64,000 nucleotides of DNA from JBEICQ01 sp046297395 (GCA_046297395.1 JBKCNM010000095.1:7851-71850), one strand, 5' to 3'; shown: positions 26,526-36,075, numbered from the stretch's first letter. Notes: generated from the letters alone by a model not told the origin. Translations and numbers: made by a program.

Positions 26526-27446
26526 ATGAAAACAAGCACAAGCAAATTTTACCTCGCAATTCTTCTTCCGGCACTGATTCTCCTATCTTCTTGCCAGAGG
26601 CTGGACGATCAATTTTTTAATCCTACCTCCGTTTCAGGAGAATATCAGCTCGAGGATTACACAGGAGATACAGAGATAAAGCTGGATTCCAATTACCGTA
26701 TTGCAGAGAGTTCGATTGATAAAACCGTGGTTTTCCCTTCCAGAACACCCTACGAAACTTCCGACCAATACATTCGAGGTATTTACATCAGTGGATCTAA
26801 AGGCTTTGCCAAAGACACCGTTATTCTCTACTTGCATGGCAACAAGGGAAACATAGATTTTTACTGGAACCGGGCAAAATTACTGGCACATGTAGGTGGA
26901 AAGTACAGGTACGGGGTGCTCATATTCGATTACCGTGGTTATGGTTTGTCGCGCGGCACCTCTAATGAAGCATCCCTGTATGCTGACACGGAAGGTGCTA
27001 TGAAGTGGTTAAAATCCAAAGGAGTTGATGGAAGCAGAGTGATTGTATATGGTTTTAGTTTAGGAACGGCCCCTGCTGTTGAATTCTGCCAGCAATCGCG
27101 TATTCTCACTCCTTCAAAAATGATTCTTGAGGCACCTATGGCATCAGCTTATGCACTTGTTGAGGGTGCTGCCAAGCTGAATATGCCGGCAAGTTTCTTC
27201 ACTGATCTGCAACTAAACAACCTCAAAAAAATCAAGCGCGTGATTCAACCCTTCCTATGGTTGCATGGCGCCGATGACGACTACATTAGCATGGAAAAAC
27301 AAGGCAAGCCGGTGTATGAAAGATACCGTGGCATGTTTAAGCAAAAAGCCATCGTAGAAGGTGCCGGTCATTCTGATTTACCCACAGTGATGGGTTTGGA
27401 AGGCTACAAAAAAACCATTTACGAATTTATCTTGCGTAGAAGGTAA
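26526..27446 (+). CDS. Lipoprotein alpha/beta hydrolase
   Basis: Exported lipid-anchored hydrolase of 306 residues. The signal peptide ends at lipobox LLSSC (Cys23). The alpha/beta hydrolase core shows the oxyanion segment YLHGNKGN (near 102), the nucleophile elbow GFSLG (near 178), the acidic residue in HGADDDY (near 255) and the His in GAGHSDL (near 284). It belongs to the BEM46/YfhR-like group of serine hydrolases, with unknown substrate. It follows the deoxyhypusine-synthase-like gene by 21 bases; mnmD follows in the same reading frame, 12 bases after the stop. Confidence 0.88.
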   Translation: MKTSTSKFYLAILLPALILLSSCQRLDDQFFNPTSVSGEYQLEDYTGDTEIKLDSNYRIAESSIDKTVVFPSRTPYETSDQYIRGIYISGSKGFAKDTVILYLHGNKGNIDFYWNRAKLLAHVGGKYRYGVLIFDYRGYGLSRGTSNEASLYADTEGAMKWLKSKGVDGSRVIVYGFSLGTAPAVEFCQQSRILTPSKMILEAPMASAYALVEGAAKLNMPASFFTDLQLNNLKKIKRVIQPFLWLHGADDDYISMEKQGKPVYERYRGMFKQKAIVEGAGHSDLPTVMGLEGYKKTIYEFILRRR

Positions 27447-27458
27447 ATTACCTCCGTT

Positions 27459-28145
27459 TTGCTCCCTTCTCTCCTCCCAAGCATCGAATTTACCGCCGAT
27501 AAATCCCATACCCTCAGGGACAGGATCAATGGCCAAACTTATCACTCTCTCCACGGGGCATGTGCAGAATCACAACATGTGTTTATCCATTCCGGATTGC
27601 TTTATATGCGCTCTTATGGAGTTACTTCCTTCAGTATTTTTGAAGTTGGGTTTGGCACCGGCTTAAATGCATTGCTCGCTTTCATCACAAGTTTGGAAGA
27701 TCCCGGCATGACAATACAATACCGGGCCATTGAAAAAAATCCACTTCCTGAAGAAATATATTCCTCATTAAATTATCCCAAGATTCTCAATCAGCATGGA
27801 ATGGAAGAGGCATTTTTACACATGCACACAGGTAAACCTCAACAAGAAATCTGCTTGGCAGATCGGTTTACACTCAACAAATACAACCTTGATGTGTTGC
27901 ATTATACCGGTGATATAAAACACAACCTGGTGTTCCATGATGCCTTCTCCCCAAACATACAGCCGGAACTATGGTCTTCCGCATTTTTTGCCAAAACAGC
28001 CGATATGATGATGCCAGATGGCGTCTTGGTTACCTACAGTGCAGCCGGACAAGTGAGAAGAAATCTTAAAGATGCAGGGTTCGAGGTTGAAAAAATTCCG
28101 GGACCTCCGGGTAAACGAGAGATGACAAGAGCCATTAAACGATGA
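27459..28145 (+). CDS. mnmD: tRNA (mnm5s2U34)-methyltransferase MnmD
   Basis: Stand-alone equivalent of the methyltransferase half of MnmC, completing 5-methylaminomethyl-2-thiouridine at the tRNA wobble base. 228 residues. Seen: TADKSHTLRD…TYHSLHGACAESQHVFI, the SAM motif FEVGFGTGLNALLA, the acidic catalytic segment NLVFHDAFSPNIQPELW and the C-terminal PGPPGKREMTRA, all typical of this family. There is no ATG before the conserved region: the frame opens only after the in-frame TAA of the upstream hydrolase, so TTG 27459 is the likely start. The stop overlaps the next ATG by 4 bases (ATGA). Confidence 0.93.
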   Translation: MLPSLLPSIEFTADKSHTLRDRINGQTYHSLHGACAESQHVFIHSGLLYMRSYGVTSFSIFEVGFGTGLNALLAFITSLEDPGMTIQYRAIEKNPLPEEIYSSLNYPKILNQHGMEEAFLHMHTGKPQQEICLADRFTLNKYNLDVLHYTGDIKHNLVFHDAFSPNIQPELWSSAFFAKTADMMMPDGVLVTYSAAGQVRRNLKDAGFEVEKIPGPPGKREMTRAIKR

Positions 28146-30568
28146 AAACCTCCCTGCACAGATATTCAGTTGTATTATCTTTTTGTCTCTTGATGTCCTC
28201 AACTTTCATCCTGGCTGGACAAAATCCCTTGAAAATTAGATTCACTGATGCAAAAACCGGTCAGGCAATTCCGTTTGCAGCAGTTACCTGCATGCATCCT
28301 GATAGTTCCGGAGCCCTCACTCAGGTTACCGATACAGCCGGTGAAGTTCTTTTGCCCGGGGGATTCGACAACTGCTTTATCATGAAGTTTGATGCCATTG
28401 GATACAAGCGCAAAATTGATGGCAAGTTCTGCCCTCCATTCAATAGCCCCATCCTCGTTCCGATAAATCCTGTTGGCAACAAACTCAAGGAAATCACCAT
28501 TGAATCACAGCGGAATCTCTTGAAGATGGATGGAGAAAAAAAAGTGTTTGATGTATCTTCCTCCATTGCTGCCGTTACAGGGAGTGCTACACAGGTTTTA
28601 CAGCAAGTACCCGCAGTGAATGTAGACATGGAAGGGAATATTTCACTCCGAGGCAATGCCAATGTACTGGTTTATATCGACGGCAAACCCAGCGGACTGA
28701 CAGGAGCAAACCGACAAGCTGTGTTGGAGCAGATTCCGGCCGCAAACATCGATAAGATAGAGGTGATTACAAATCCCTCTGCAAGGTATGAAGCCGATGG
28801 CATGGCAGGTATCATCAATATTGTGCTAAAGAACAATAAACAGAAAGGCTATTCTTTGAGTGTCACACCCGGTTTAGGGACCAATAATAAATACCAGTCC
28901 AACATCAACCTGGGAATGAAAGCGGGAAAAACCTCTGTCACCCTGATTTATAGTCTCAGGCAGCAGGCCATTTGGAGCCAGGGATATTCCACACGCGATA
29001 ATTTTTTTCCGGATACTTCATTCTATTTTGCACAATATGTACATGCCCGAAATCTTCCGGTTACACACAGCGGAAGAGCTTCTCTGGATTGGAATCCAAA
29101 CGCATCCGATGCATTTAGCATAGGAATAAATACAAGTATTCAGCGACAGAAACAGGAAGAATTCTTTCAGTATTTTACTTATTCTCCGAGAACCATCTTT
29201 CTCAATCAATGGAGCAGACAATCGGTAACATACACCAACAACATCACAGCTGAACCCACCCTGAACTATAAGCACATGTTTTCAAAAAAAGGACATGAAT
29301 TAGCTGTTTCAGGAAGTTTCTCCTACAATGAAAACCTAAGTAAGGCAACTTATTACGACCGCAACATCGAAAACCTGCCTCTTGCCAATGAGCAGACTTT
29401 ATTCAATCCCATCAATGCGCTTTTCAGGATTGCTACAACACAAGCGGATTATGTGCTGCCCTTTGCACAATCCATGAAGTTTGAGAGTGGAATCAGGATT
29501 AACAGAAGACTCCTCGGAAATGATTTTAACCTATTGCTTCCGGGCTCTGTAGATGAATGGAATCCCATTCCCGGAAGATCCAATCAATATCGCTATGATG
29601 AGTGGGTCTCTGCAGCCTATGCCATTGTGAGCAAGAAAAACAGTTCCTCTTCCTGGCAGCTGGGCGTACGCATGGAAGATACGCGCATGCAGATTGGACA
29701 GCTCACAAGTGATAGTTTGGTTGACAGACATTTCACGGATTGGTTTCCCAACCTCAATGCCAACCTTGCCATGGATTCAAACAACGATTTGCACATTAGT
29801 TTTTCCAGGCGATTAAACCGGCCGAATCCTCAAACACTGAATCCATTTTCAGATTATACCGATGCACTCAATATAAGAATAGGCAATCCTTTTCTTAAGC
29901 CCGAGTATGTGCACGCAGCAGAAATCTCCTGGTTATCCAGACAAAAGAAAATGTCGTGGATCCTCACAGGTTATTACAGGTATCTCACCAATACCATCCA
30001 GCGTTTTAGAGAAGCATTGCCAAGTGGTTTGTCGGTTGTTTATTTCAGAAATTTCAGCCACTCAGAGAATGCAGGGATGGAAGGAACGCTGAAGTCAGAT
30101 CCATTTCATTGGATGAACTTGACCTTTAATGCCAATCTGTTTTATATGAAACTCAGGGGCAGCAACAGAGAAGGAGACCTTTCAAATGATATTTTCAGTT
30201 ATAGCCTTAAGTTCTTGGCTTCCATAAAACTCCCTTTCAAAACCGATTTACAAATTACGAGTGTGTATAACGGTCCCAATGCACTCTTGCAAGGCAGGTT
30301 TGGAGCTGTTTATGGAACAGACCTGGGACTCAGAAAAGATTTTCTGAAAGGAAAACTGAGTTTGGTTGCCAATCTTTCGGATGTCTTCGATCAACGCGTA
30401 ATGCTCATTTACACCGAGGCAGCCAATTTTAAAAGCGATAACCGAAGAAAGAGAGAAACCCGCATCCTGATGGTTTCAGCTTCTTACCGCTTGGGTCAAA
30501 CAGAAAACAAGAAGCGACAGGGACGCGAGAACCAAAGTGAAATGAACAACGACATGGGGGGATGGTAA
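28142..30568 (+). CDS. Outer-membrane beta-barrel receptor with carboxypeptidase-regulatory-like N-domain
   Basis: Exported outer-membrane protein, 808 residues. The signal peptide ends near residue 25 (FILAGQ). A carboxypeptidase-regulatory-like beta-sandwich (KIRFTDAKTGQAIPFAAVTCM…) follows to about residue 100. A plug domain (VTGSATQVLQQVPAVNVDMEGNISLRGN, near 140-230) and a C-terminal beta-barrel of the OMP_b-brl_3 type come next. Such proteins are TonB-receptor relatives, often with unknown ligand; I see no obvious TonB box. It overlaps the mnmD stop by 4 bases, so the two are translated together although functionally unrelated. The last residues are rich in Gln/Asn/Lys. Confidence 0.88.
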   Translation: MKTSLHRYSVVLSFCLLMSSTFILAGQNPLKIRFTDAKTGQAIPFAAVTCMHPDSSGALTQVTDTAGEVLLPGGFDNCFIMKFDAIGYKRKIDGKFCPPFNSPILVPINPVGNKLKEITIESQRNLLKMDGEKKVFDVSSSIAAVTGSATQVLQQVPAVNVDMEGNISLRGNANVLVYIDGKPSGLTGANRQAVLEQIPAANIDKIEVITNPSARYEADGMAGIINIVLKNNKQKGYSLSVTPGLGTNNKYQSNINLGMKAGKTSVTLIYSLRQQAIWSQGYSTRDNFFPDTSFYFAQYVHARNLPVTHSGRASLDWNPNASDAFSIGINTSIQRQKQEEFFQYFTYSPRTIFLNQWSRQSVTYTNNITAEPTLNYKHMFSKKGHELAVSGSFSYNENLSKATYYDRNIENLPLANEQTLFNPINALFRIATTQADYVLPFAQSMKFESGIRINRRLLGNDFNLLLPGSVDEWNPIPGRSNQYRYDEWVSAAYAIVSKKNSSSSWQLGVRMEDTRMQIGQLTSDSLVDRHFTDWFPNLNANLAMDSNNDLHISFSRRLNRPNPQTLNPFSDYTDALNIRIGNPFLKPEYVHAAEISWLSRQKKMSWILTGYYRYLTNTIQRFREALPSGLSVVYFRNFSHSENAGMEGTLKSDPFHWMNLTFNANLFYMKLRGSNREGDLSNDIFSYSLKFLASIKLPFKTDLQITSVYNGPNALLQGRFGAVYGTDLGLRKDFLKGKLSLVANLSDVFDQRVMLIYTEAANFKSDNRRKRETRILMVSASYRLGQTENKKRQGRENQSEMNNDMGGW

Positions 30569-30575
30569 TTTTCAT

Positions 30576-30583
30576 TACATTTG
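30576..30583 (+). promoter_or_regulatory. -7 box TACATTTG upstream of the Crp/Fnr gene
   Basis: Exact TAnnTTTG match 12 bases before the ATG at 30596, just after the receptor stop at 30568. It supports ATG 30596 over the TTG at 30581. Confidence 0.55.
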
Positions 30584-30595
30584 ATTACCTTACCC

Positions 30596-31306
30596 ATGAG
30601 AAAAGAACTTGCTAAAATCCATTGTCAGAATTGTGCCTCCCGCTTTCATTCAGTTTTCTGTGACCTGGGTCAGGAGGATGTCAACCGATTGAACAATGCT
30701 AAACTCTGCGCAACCTATAAAAAGGGACAGGATATTTTTTTAGAAGGTTTTGCTTCCATCGGTCTCTATTGTATGAACAAAGGAAAGGTGAAAGTGCACC
30801 GCAATGGTGATCATGGAAAGCAACCCATCGTGAGGTTGGCAAAAGCAGGCGATATATTGGGATACCGTGCACTTATTACAGGAGAACCATATTCCGGCAC
30901 AGCCACTGCTCTGGAAGATTCAGACATATGTTTTATACCAAGGGAAATGTTTTTTTCCCTGATTCAAACAGATACACAGCTGTCTATGCAGGTAATGAAA
31001 CTCCTTTCGCATGACCTCGGGCACGCCGAATCAACCATCAATAACCTTGTTCAGAAATCAGTGAGAGAAAGAATGGCTGAGGCAATTCTTTACCTGAAGG
31101 AAACCTATGGCTTAGAGAAAGATGAAAAAACACTGAATGTGCAAATATCACGGGAAGATTTCGCCAATCTTGTAGGTACTGCCACAGAAACGGCCATTAG
31201 GCTGCTCAGTGAATTCCGCACGGATGGCCTGATAGCGTTTGACGGTAAAAAAATTGTACTGCTCGATACACGAAAACTAACAAAAACCGCAAACATCGAC
31301 GACTGA
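30596..31306 (+). CDS. Crp/Fnr family transcriptional regulator with N-terminal cysteines
   Basis: DNA-binding regulator of 236 residues with a cyclic-nucleotide-binding-like beta-barrel (about residues 25-140) and a C-terminal helix-turn-helix (ISREDFANLVGTATETAIRLLSEF, about 180-205). The barrel lacks a clear cAMP phosphate-binding motif. Near the N-terminus Cys10, Cys13 and Cys22 (HCQNCASRFHSVFC) resemble the cysteine cluster of FNR, so it may sense oxygen or NO through an Fe-S cluster, an inference. Start at ATG 30596 agrees with the upstream box. No obvious target genes are adjacent. Confidence 0.9.
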   Translation: MRKELAKIHCQNCASRFHSVFCDLGQEDVNRLNNAKLCATYKKGQDIFLEGFASIGLYCMNKGKVKVHRNGDHGKQPIVRLAKAGDILGYRALITGEPYSGTATALEDSDICFIPREMFFSLIQTDTQLSMQVMKLLSHDLGHAESTINNLVQKSVRERMAEAILYLKETYGLEKDEKTLNVQISREDFANLVGTATETAIRLLSEFRTDGLIAFDGKKIVLLDTRKLTKTANIDD

Positions 31307-31405
31307 TGCTTGTTAATTACTTCTGTTGATAACTTATAAATCGCAGCATCGGACCTTTCACAGGCAATCTTCACCTTTGTGGAGTATAGTTTAAAAACAA
31401 ATAAA

Positions 31406-32125
31406 ATGTACATGAATTTTCAGGAAGAAGATAAGATTCGCAGGGCTTTTGAAAACAAAGACTGGAATGAAATCAAGGTACAGAACTCCTGGCAAATTTT
31501 TAAAATCATGGCTGAATTTGTGGAGGCTTTTGAAAAGCTCGCAAAGATTGGCCCATGTGTAAGCATTTTTGGTTCGGCACGAACCAAACCCAACAATGCC
31601 TATTACGAACTTGGTGAAGAAATTGCCTATAAACTCACCCAGCTGGGTTATGGCGTAATTACAGGAGGCGGCCCCGGCATCATGGAAGCCGCCAACAAAG
31701 GCGCAAGAAGAGGAGGAGGAAAATCTGTAGGACTCAACATTGAATTGCCCTTTGAACAGAGTGCCAACGATTATATTGATTCGGATAAACTGCTGAATTT
31801 TGATTATTTCTTCGTGAGAAAAGTAATGTTCATGAAATATGCGCAGGGTTTTGTTGTATTGCCCGGCGGATTCGGAACCCTCGACGAACTCTTCGAAGCC
31901 ATCACCCTCATACAAACCAAAAAGATAGCCCGATTCCCAATTATATTGGTGGGTAAAGACTATTGGGGAGGGCTGATGAATTGGGTGAGAGAAGCCATGT
32001 TGGAGAAAGAACAAAATATTCATCTTGAAGATTTAGACCTTGTTAAACTCGTGGATACCGCAGACGATGCCGTTAAAGAAATTGAACTGTTCTACAGCAA
32101 ATACCTGCTCAAGCCTAATTTTTAG
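31406..32125 (+). CDS. LOG-family (TIGR00730) nucleoside-5'-monophosphate phosphoribohydrolase-like protein
   Basis: Rossmann-like cytosolic protein of 239 residues. The LOG signature is clear: GGGPGIMEAANKGARRGGG (near 88-106) and PGGFGTLDELFEA (near 152-164), the phosphoribohydrolase site that releases base from nucleoside monophosphates (cytokinin activation in plants; AMP/IMP nucleosidase or unknown roles in bacteria). It was formerly called lysine decarboxylase because of a mistaken motif match. I chose ATG 31406; ATG 31412 is also possible. A near-match -7 box (CACCTTTG) ends 26 bases upstream. The next ORF overlaps its 3' end. Confidence 0.93.
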   Translation: MYMNFQEEDKIRRAFENKDWNEIKVQNSWQIFKIMAEFVEAFEKLAKIGPCVSIFGSARTKPNNAYYELGEEIAYKLTQLGYGVITGGGPGIMEAANKGARRGGGKSVGLNIELPFEQSANDYIDSDKLLNFDYFFVRKVMFMKYAQGFVVLPGGFGTLDELFEAITLIQTKKIARFPIILVGKDYWGGLMNWVREAMLEKEQNIHLEDLDLVKLVDTADDAVKEIELFYSKYLLKPNF

Positions 32126-33020
32126 ACATTTACTTTTCCTGTGCTCCCTGCTGTCTGCATCCGGCTTTTCCCAGGATTATGACTCGCTTGTGAACTACCG
32201 GCATCGCTTCGCAGGCGATCGCATGGATTATACCCTAAAAGCCTATGTGCGTCAGGAAAAGCTTAATGGTCCCATAGAAATAAGAAATCCCAAGGGAGAA
32301 CTTGTTCTCGAAGGAAATTACCTCAATAACCGGAAGAATGGAGCCTGGAAAAAATACACCACACGAAACGGAGAAAAAGTGCTTTTAGAGGATTGGTCCT
32401 TCGAAGATCCTATGCATCCTGTTCTTCTTTCTAAGTACGACTCGGCCTCGGGTAAGTCATTGGAAGTATCACAAACTTTTGACCTTTCAGGGGATTCACT
32501 CCCTTTGGCTGCTGAACCAAAATTTTCAAGAACGCTCATCAGGCAATTGATGCCAGGCCTGCCCCCTGACGCATTTACGGAAGAAGAGTTGCACAACCTC
32601 ACCTCAAGATTATTCAATGCCTGTGTAAATGCCCGGTTATTTCCATTCGATGCCGAAGGCAATGCTGTGATTGCCCGCAAAGATGCGCCCTTGTCATCAA
32701 AAAAACCTTTACGATTGCTCTTCAGAGACATTTATTATGTAAATGCCGGTGACGGGCTCAGACGCTTACCCGACTACATTGGCTTTGTGCTAAACGATAA
32801 ATCTGAGTGCTGGTTTCAGTTCAGTAAAATGCAGAGACATCCCGGCTTCACCACTGATCTTCCCTTTATCGAGTCCATCAGGAGTGGTGCGCTCTCCGGA
32901 AGAGTATTCCGCGGATTGGATCCCGATGGCAAACCCATCTCTCGAAATGAGCATTGGAAAACCCAGGCGCTCGAATGCATGTTCGACCTGGTGTTGATGG
33001 AATCCATCTTGTGGAAATAA
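32067..33020 (+). CDS. Secreted protein with MORN-like repeat, function unknown
   Basis: Exported protein of about 317 residues. The hydrophobic signal segment (LIFRHLLFLCSLLSASGFSQ) is cleaved near the SFSQ/DYDS boundary. A MORN-like pair follows (LNGPIEIRNPKGELVLEGNYLNNRKNGAWKKY), as in many bacterial toxin-antitoxin or membrane-repair-like exported proteins. The remaining ~200 residues are unrecognised. The start is uncertain: ATG 32067 lies inside the LOG gene and gives a long polar N-region before the signal helix; a rare ATT at 32118 or a misjudged boundary is possible. The frame itself is open back to 32040. Confidence 0.65.
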   Translation: MPLKKLNCSTANTCSSLIFRHLLFLCSLLSASGFSQDYDSLVNYRHRFAGDRMDYTLKAYVRQEKLNGPIEIRNPKGELVLEGNYLNNRKNGAWKKYTTRNGEKVLLEDWSFEDPMHPVLLSKYDSASGKSLEVSQTFDLSGDSLPLAAEPKFSRTLIRQLMPGLPPDAFTEEELHNLTSRLFNACVNARLFPFDAEGNAVIARKDAPLSSKKPLRLLFRDIYYVNAGDGLRRLPDYIGFVLNDKSECWFQFSKMQRHPGFTTDLPFIESIRSGALSGRVFRGLDPDGKPISRNEHWKTQALECMFDLVLMESILWK

Positions 33021-33552
33021 AATCTCTTGCATCAAGGCCGGAGACAAGAGCAACATAGCATCCCCTGTTTTCTTTATTACAATTTTGCATGTCTCTCTGA
33101 GTATATGTCCGCAACCATTACAAAGAATAGAAAGACTGACTCAAGATATTTGTATAAAGCAAGAAGGCTTGACGGTTATCTATTAAAAATCATTTAAGCG
33201 AAGAAAGGATTCTCAAATGAATGGGAATTTTATGTTCAATCCGTGCGGTATATTTTAGTTAAAAATCCCTTATTGAATGCTTGTCTATCCCGGTTTTCTC
33301 AATACCCGCAGGGATAATATTTCTGTAAATGAAGTGCTCTTGGCTTCGTTTCCAAAGCGCCCTACATATCCGAAACACAGCACCCAAAGCCATTCTACCA
33401 ATAGGAAAATATCAACCATGTTGAGCGTTGGGTACTTACATAGGCGAATAGTAGCGTCAAGCATTTTTAGCTGCGATTTGATGAGCTTCATCATTCCTCG
33501 AAGAAGCAAATGGAATTGTGAATTTGCATAGCAGAGAATGATGTCATTTTGT
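33021..33552. other. Intergenic stretch, nothing recognised
   Basis: About 530 bases between the MORN-like gene and the etfB promoter box. Short ORFs on both strands (up to 84 codons) have no family-like composition. No terminator or RNA gene is evident. Confidence 0.5.
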
Positions 33553-33560
33553 TACATTTG
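33553..33560 (+). promoter_or_regulatory. -7 box TACATTTG upstream of etfB
   Basis: Exact TAnnTTTG match, 23 bases before the ATG at 33584. It would drive the etfB-etfA operon. Confidence 0.55.
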
Positions 33561-33583
33561 CAAACATTCATTCCAAGGCCTTT

Positions 33584-34324
33584 ATGAAGATTCTCGTATG
33601 CATCAGCAAGGTGCCCGACACGACCACAAAAATCTCTTTTAAAGAGAACGATACAAAACTCAATGAAGAAGGTGCTACCTTTATTATTAATCCATATGAT
33701 GAGTGGTATGCCCTGGTAAGAGCGCTTGAGCTCAAAGAAACATTGGGCGGAACGGTAACCGTGATTCATGTTGGTTTGGCAACAGCAGATGCCGAAATCC
33801 GCAAAGCACTTGCCATTGGAGCGGATGATGCGGTACGCATAGATGCCGATGCTTCCGATGCCCTCTTTGTTGCAACACAAATTGCTGCCTTTGCTGATGG
33901 AAAAGGTTTTGACTTGATTCTTGCCGGCAAGGAAACCATTAATTACAATGGATCTGCTGTGGGAGGGATGCTCGCTGAGTTGCTTGGCTTGCCCTATATT
34001 TCGCTTGCCACCAAGCTTGATATGGAAGGTACCCTCGCGGTTGTTGAGCACGACATTGATGGAGGAACTGAGGTGTTGGAATGTTCCTTGCCTCTTGTGA
34101 TTGGCTGCGCAAAAGGAATGGCTGAAGCCCGAATACCCAACATGCGGGGCATCATGGCTGCAAGAACCAAACCCTTGCTGGTGGTTCCTGCTGTGGATGC
34201 CGCAATCACCACATCTGTAAAAAAATACACACTGGCGCAAGGCAGAACAACTTGTAAAATGATCCCATCCGAAACGCCTGAGCAACTCATCGAATTATTG
34301 CATAACGAAGCCAAAGTCATCTAA
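33584..34324 (+). CDS. etfB: Electron transfer flavoprotein subunit beta
   Basis: Small subunit (246 residues) of the cytosolic ETF heterodimer, which accepts electrons from acyl-CoA and other dehydrogenases. The N-terminal MKILVCISKVPDTTTKISF and the nucleotide-binding stretch LILAGKETINYNGSAVGGMLAELLGLPYI are characteristic (the latter matches the ETF-beta AMP-binding signature). etfA follows 3 bases downstream, giving the usual beta-alpha order. No ETF-quinone oxidoreductase or acyl-CoA dehydrogenase is adjacent in the window. Confidence 0.96.
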   Translation: MKILVCISKVPDTTTKISFKENDTKLNEEGATFIINPYDEWYALVRALELKETLGGTVTVIHVGLATADAEIRKALAIGADDAVRIDADASDALFVATQIAAFADGKGFDLILAGKETINYNGSAVGGMLAELLGLPYISLATKLDMEGTLAVVEHDIDGGTEVLECSLPLVIGCAKGMAEARIPNMRGIMAARTKPLLVVPAVDAAITTSVKKYTLAQGRTTCKMIPSETPEQLIELLHNEAKVI

Positions 34325-34327
34325 GCC

Positions 34328-35299
34328 ATGTCCATACTTGTTATTACTGAACTCACCAAAGGAAAGATTAAAAAATCCTCTCTGGAGGCCATCAATTATG
34401 CCGCTGCCATCGCCAAAGGAAGTCCGGTAACTGCGCTGGTTTTGTCCTGCACTGCCGATGCCGATCTCTCCGATGCCGGAAAAGCAGGAGCTACCAAAGT
34501 GCTTACATTGGCTGAATCTGCCTTAAATTATGCAGATACACAGGTGTTGTGCAAAGCCGTTACCATGGTGGTTGCATCCGAAAATTCCGGCATCATTGTT
34601 TTTTCTCACGATTTTACATCCAAAGCCGTTGCTCCCCGTTTGGCAGCTGCACTCAAGGCAGGTATGGTTCCTGCTGCAGTAGCATTGCCCGACACAGGTG
34701 CAGGATTTGTTGTCACCAAAAATGTGTTCTCCGGAAAAGCAACCGCCGACTATGAATTGCATTCCGATAAAAAAATTATCTGCCTTCTGCCGAATACCTT
34801 TCCGGTTACACTCACTGGAGCAGCAGTTTCCGCCTCAGAAGCCGCTATTTCTCTCAGCGATACTTCCGGAAAAATAAAAGTTAGGGCATTAAAGAAAAAT
34901 ACCGGAAGCATACACCTTACCGATGCCGAGTTGGTTGTATCTGCGGGTAGGGGTATGAAAGGACCTGAAAATTGGGGTATGGTGGAAGAGCTCGCAACGG
35001 AACTTGGAGCCGCCACCGCCTGTTCAAGACCGGTATCAGACATCGGATGGAGGCCACATCATGAGCATGTTGGTCAAACAGGTATAGCCATCCGTCCAAA
35101 CCTTTACATTGCCATCGGAATTTCAGGCGCCATACAGCATCTTGCCGGTGTGAATGGAAGCAAAACCATTGTTGTAATTAACAAGGACCCTGAAGCCCCG
35201 TTTTTCAAAGCAGCTGACTATGGAATAGTAGGCGATGCTTTTGATGTAGTTCCAAAAATTACCCAGGCCCTGAAAAAGTTTAAAACGCAATCGCATTAA
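34328..35299 (+). CDS. etfA: Electron transfer flavoprotein subunit alpha
   Basis: FAD-carrying subunit (323 residues) of ETF. The C-terminal FAD-binding domain is evident: VSAGRGMKGPENWGMVEELATELGAATACSRPVSDIGW, then GQTGIAIRPNLYIAIGISGAIQHLAGV. The N-terminal half is the ETF alpha/beta-like domain. The ATG lies 3 bases after the etfB stop, so the two form one operon. The gene ends 71 bases before the DUF151 gene. In the family, electrons pass to ETF:quinone oxidoreductase in the membrane. Confidence 0.96.
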   Translation: MSILVITELTKGKIKKSSLEAINYAAAIAKGSPVTALVLSCTADADLSDAGKAGATKVLTLAESALNYADTQVLCKAVTMVVASENSGIIVFSHDFTSKAVAPRLAAALKAGMVPAAVALPDTGAGFVVTKNVFSGKATADYELHSDKKIICLLPNTFPVTLTGAAVSASEAAISLSDTSGKIKVRALKKNTGSIHLTDAELVVSAGRGMKGPENWGMVEELATELGAATACSRPVSDIGWRPHHEHVGQTGIAIRPNLYIAIGISGAIQHLAGVNGSKTIVVINKDPEAPFFKAADYGIVGDAFDVVPKITQALKKFKTQSH

Positions 35300-35370
35300 G
35301 ATAGAAAGCGTGATGCAAAGTTTTTTTTCTATTTTTAGGCTTACCAATCAATGCTGAAAAGGCATCGTGC

Positions 35371-35961
35371 ATGAAAAAGATTAAACTCGAAGTAGTTCAG
35401 ATACAATATAGCCAAACTCAATCCGGGGCGTATGCATTGGTATTGGAAGATACCAAAGGCAAACGAAGGATTCCCATCATTATCGGTGGGCTTGAGGCCC
35501 AAGCCATTGCAGTGGAGCTAGAGCGGATGAAGCCCAGCAGACCCCTTACCCATGACCTTTTTAAACCTATTTTCGATGAGTTTGGTTTGCAGGTTACTGA
35601 GGTCATCATCTATAACCTTGTAGAGGGGATTTTTTATGCAAAAATCATCTGTTCCAATGGCGAAAAAGAAGTTGAGATAGACTCGCGTACTTCTGATGCC
35701 ATTGCCATTGCACTTCGTTTTGAATGCCCGATTTACACCTTTGATTTTATTGTTTCATCCGCCGGAATATCCCTTGAAGATGAAGATTCACAGGTGGGTA
35801 ATGAAGAAGGGGAAGAAGATATTACCGACGAAGACTTGATTACCGAATACTCCCGATTCACAGATGTACAGCTTGATGAAATGCTCAACAAGGCCCTTGA
35901 AAATGAAGATTATGAAAAAGCTTCCAGGATAAGGGATGAAATGCATAACCGAAATAAATAA
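35371..35961 (+). CDS. DUF151/bifunctional nuclease family protein with UvrB/UvrC-like C-terminal motif
   Basis: Cytosolic protein of 196 residues. Residues 1-130 form the DUF151 (BFN) domain: KIKLEVVQIQYSQTQSGAYALVLED, RIPIIIGGLEAQAIA and the DSRTSDAIAIALRFECPIY block. A Glu/Asp-rich linker follows (about 136-160). The last ~40 residues (LDEMLNKALENEDYEKASRIRDEM) are a UVR motif of the kind that binds UvrA/UvrB partners. The combination is common in Bacteroidota. The biological role is not settled; homologues in plants and mycobacteria have nuclease activity. Confidence 0.92.
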   Translation: MKKIKLEVVQIQYSQTQSGAYALVLEDTKGKRRIPIIIGGLEAQAIAVELERMKPSRPLTHDLFKPIFDEFGLQVTEVIIYNLVEGIFYAKIICSNGEKEVEIDSRTSDAIAIALRFECPIYTFDFIVSSAGISLEDEDSQVGNEEGEEDITDEDLITEYSRFTDVQLDEMLNKALENEDYEKASRIRDEMHNRNK

Positions 35962-36075
35962 TCATAAATACAAGCCAAATCAATTATTCATTCAATACAA
36001 TTATTAATAACAGAGCAATAAAAAATACCTTTTATTAGAAGAGAGAAGAAAGACCGGAAGTAAAGACAAGAAGAG

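Noticed and set aside
33285..33509. 74-codon minus-strand ORF in the gap before etfB
   Set aside because: No similarity that I recognise, no promoter box, and composition unlike its neighbours' proteins.
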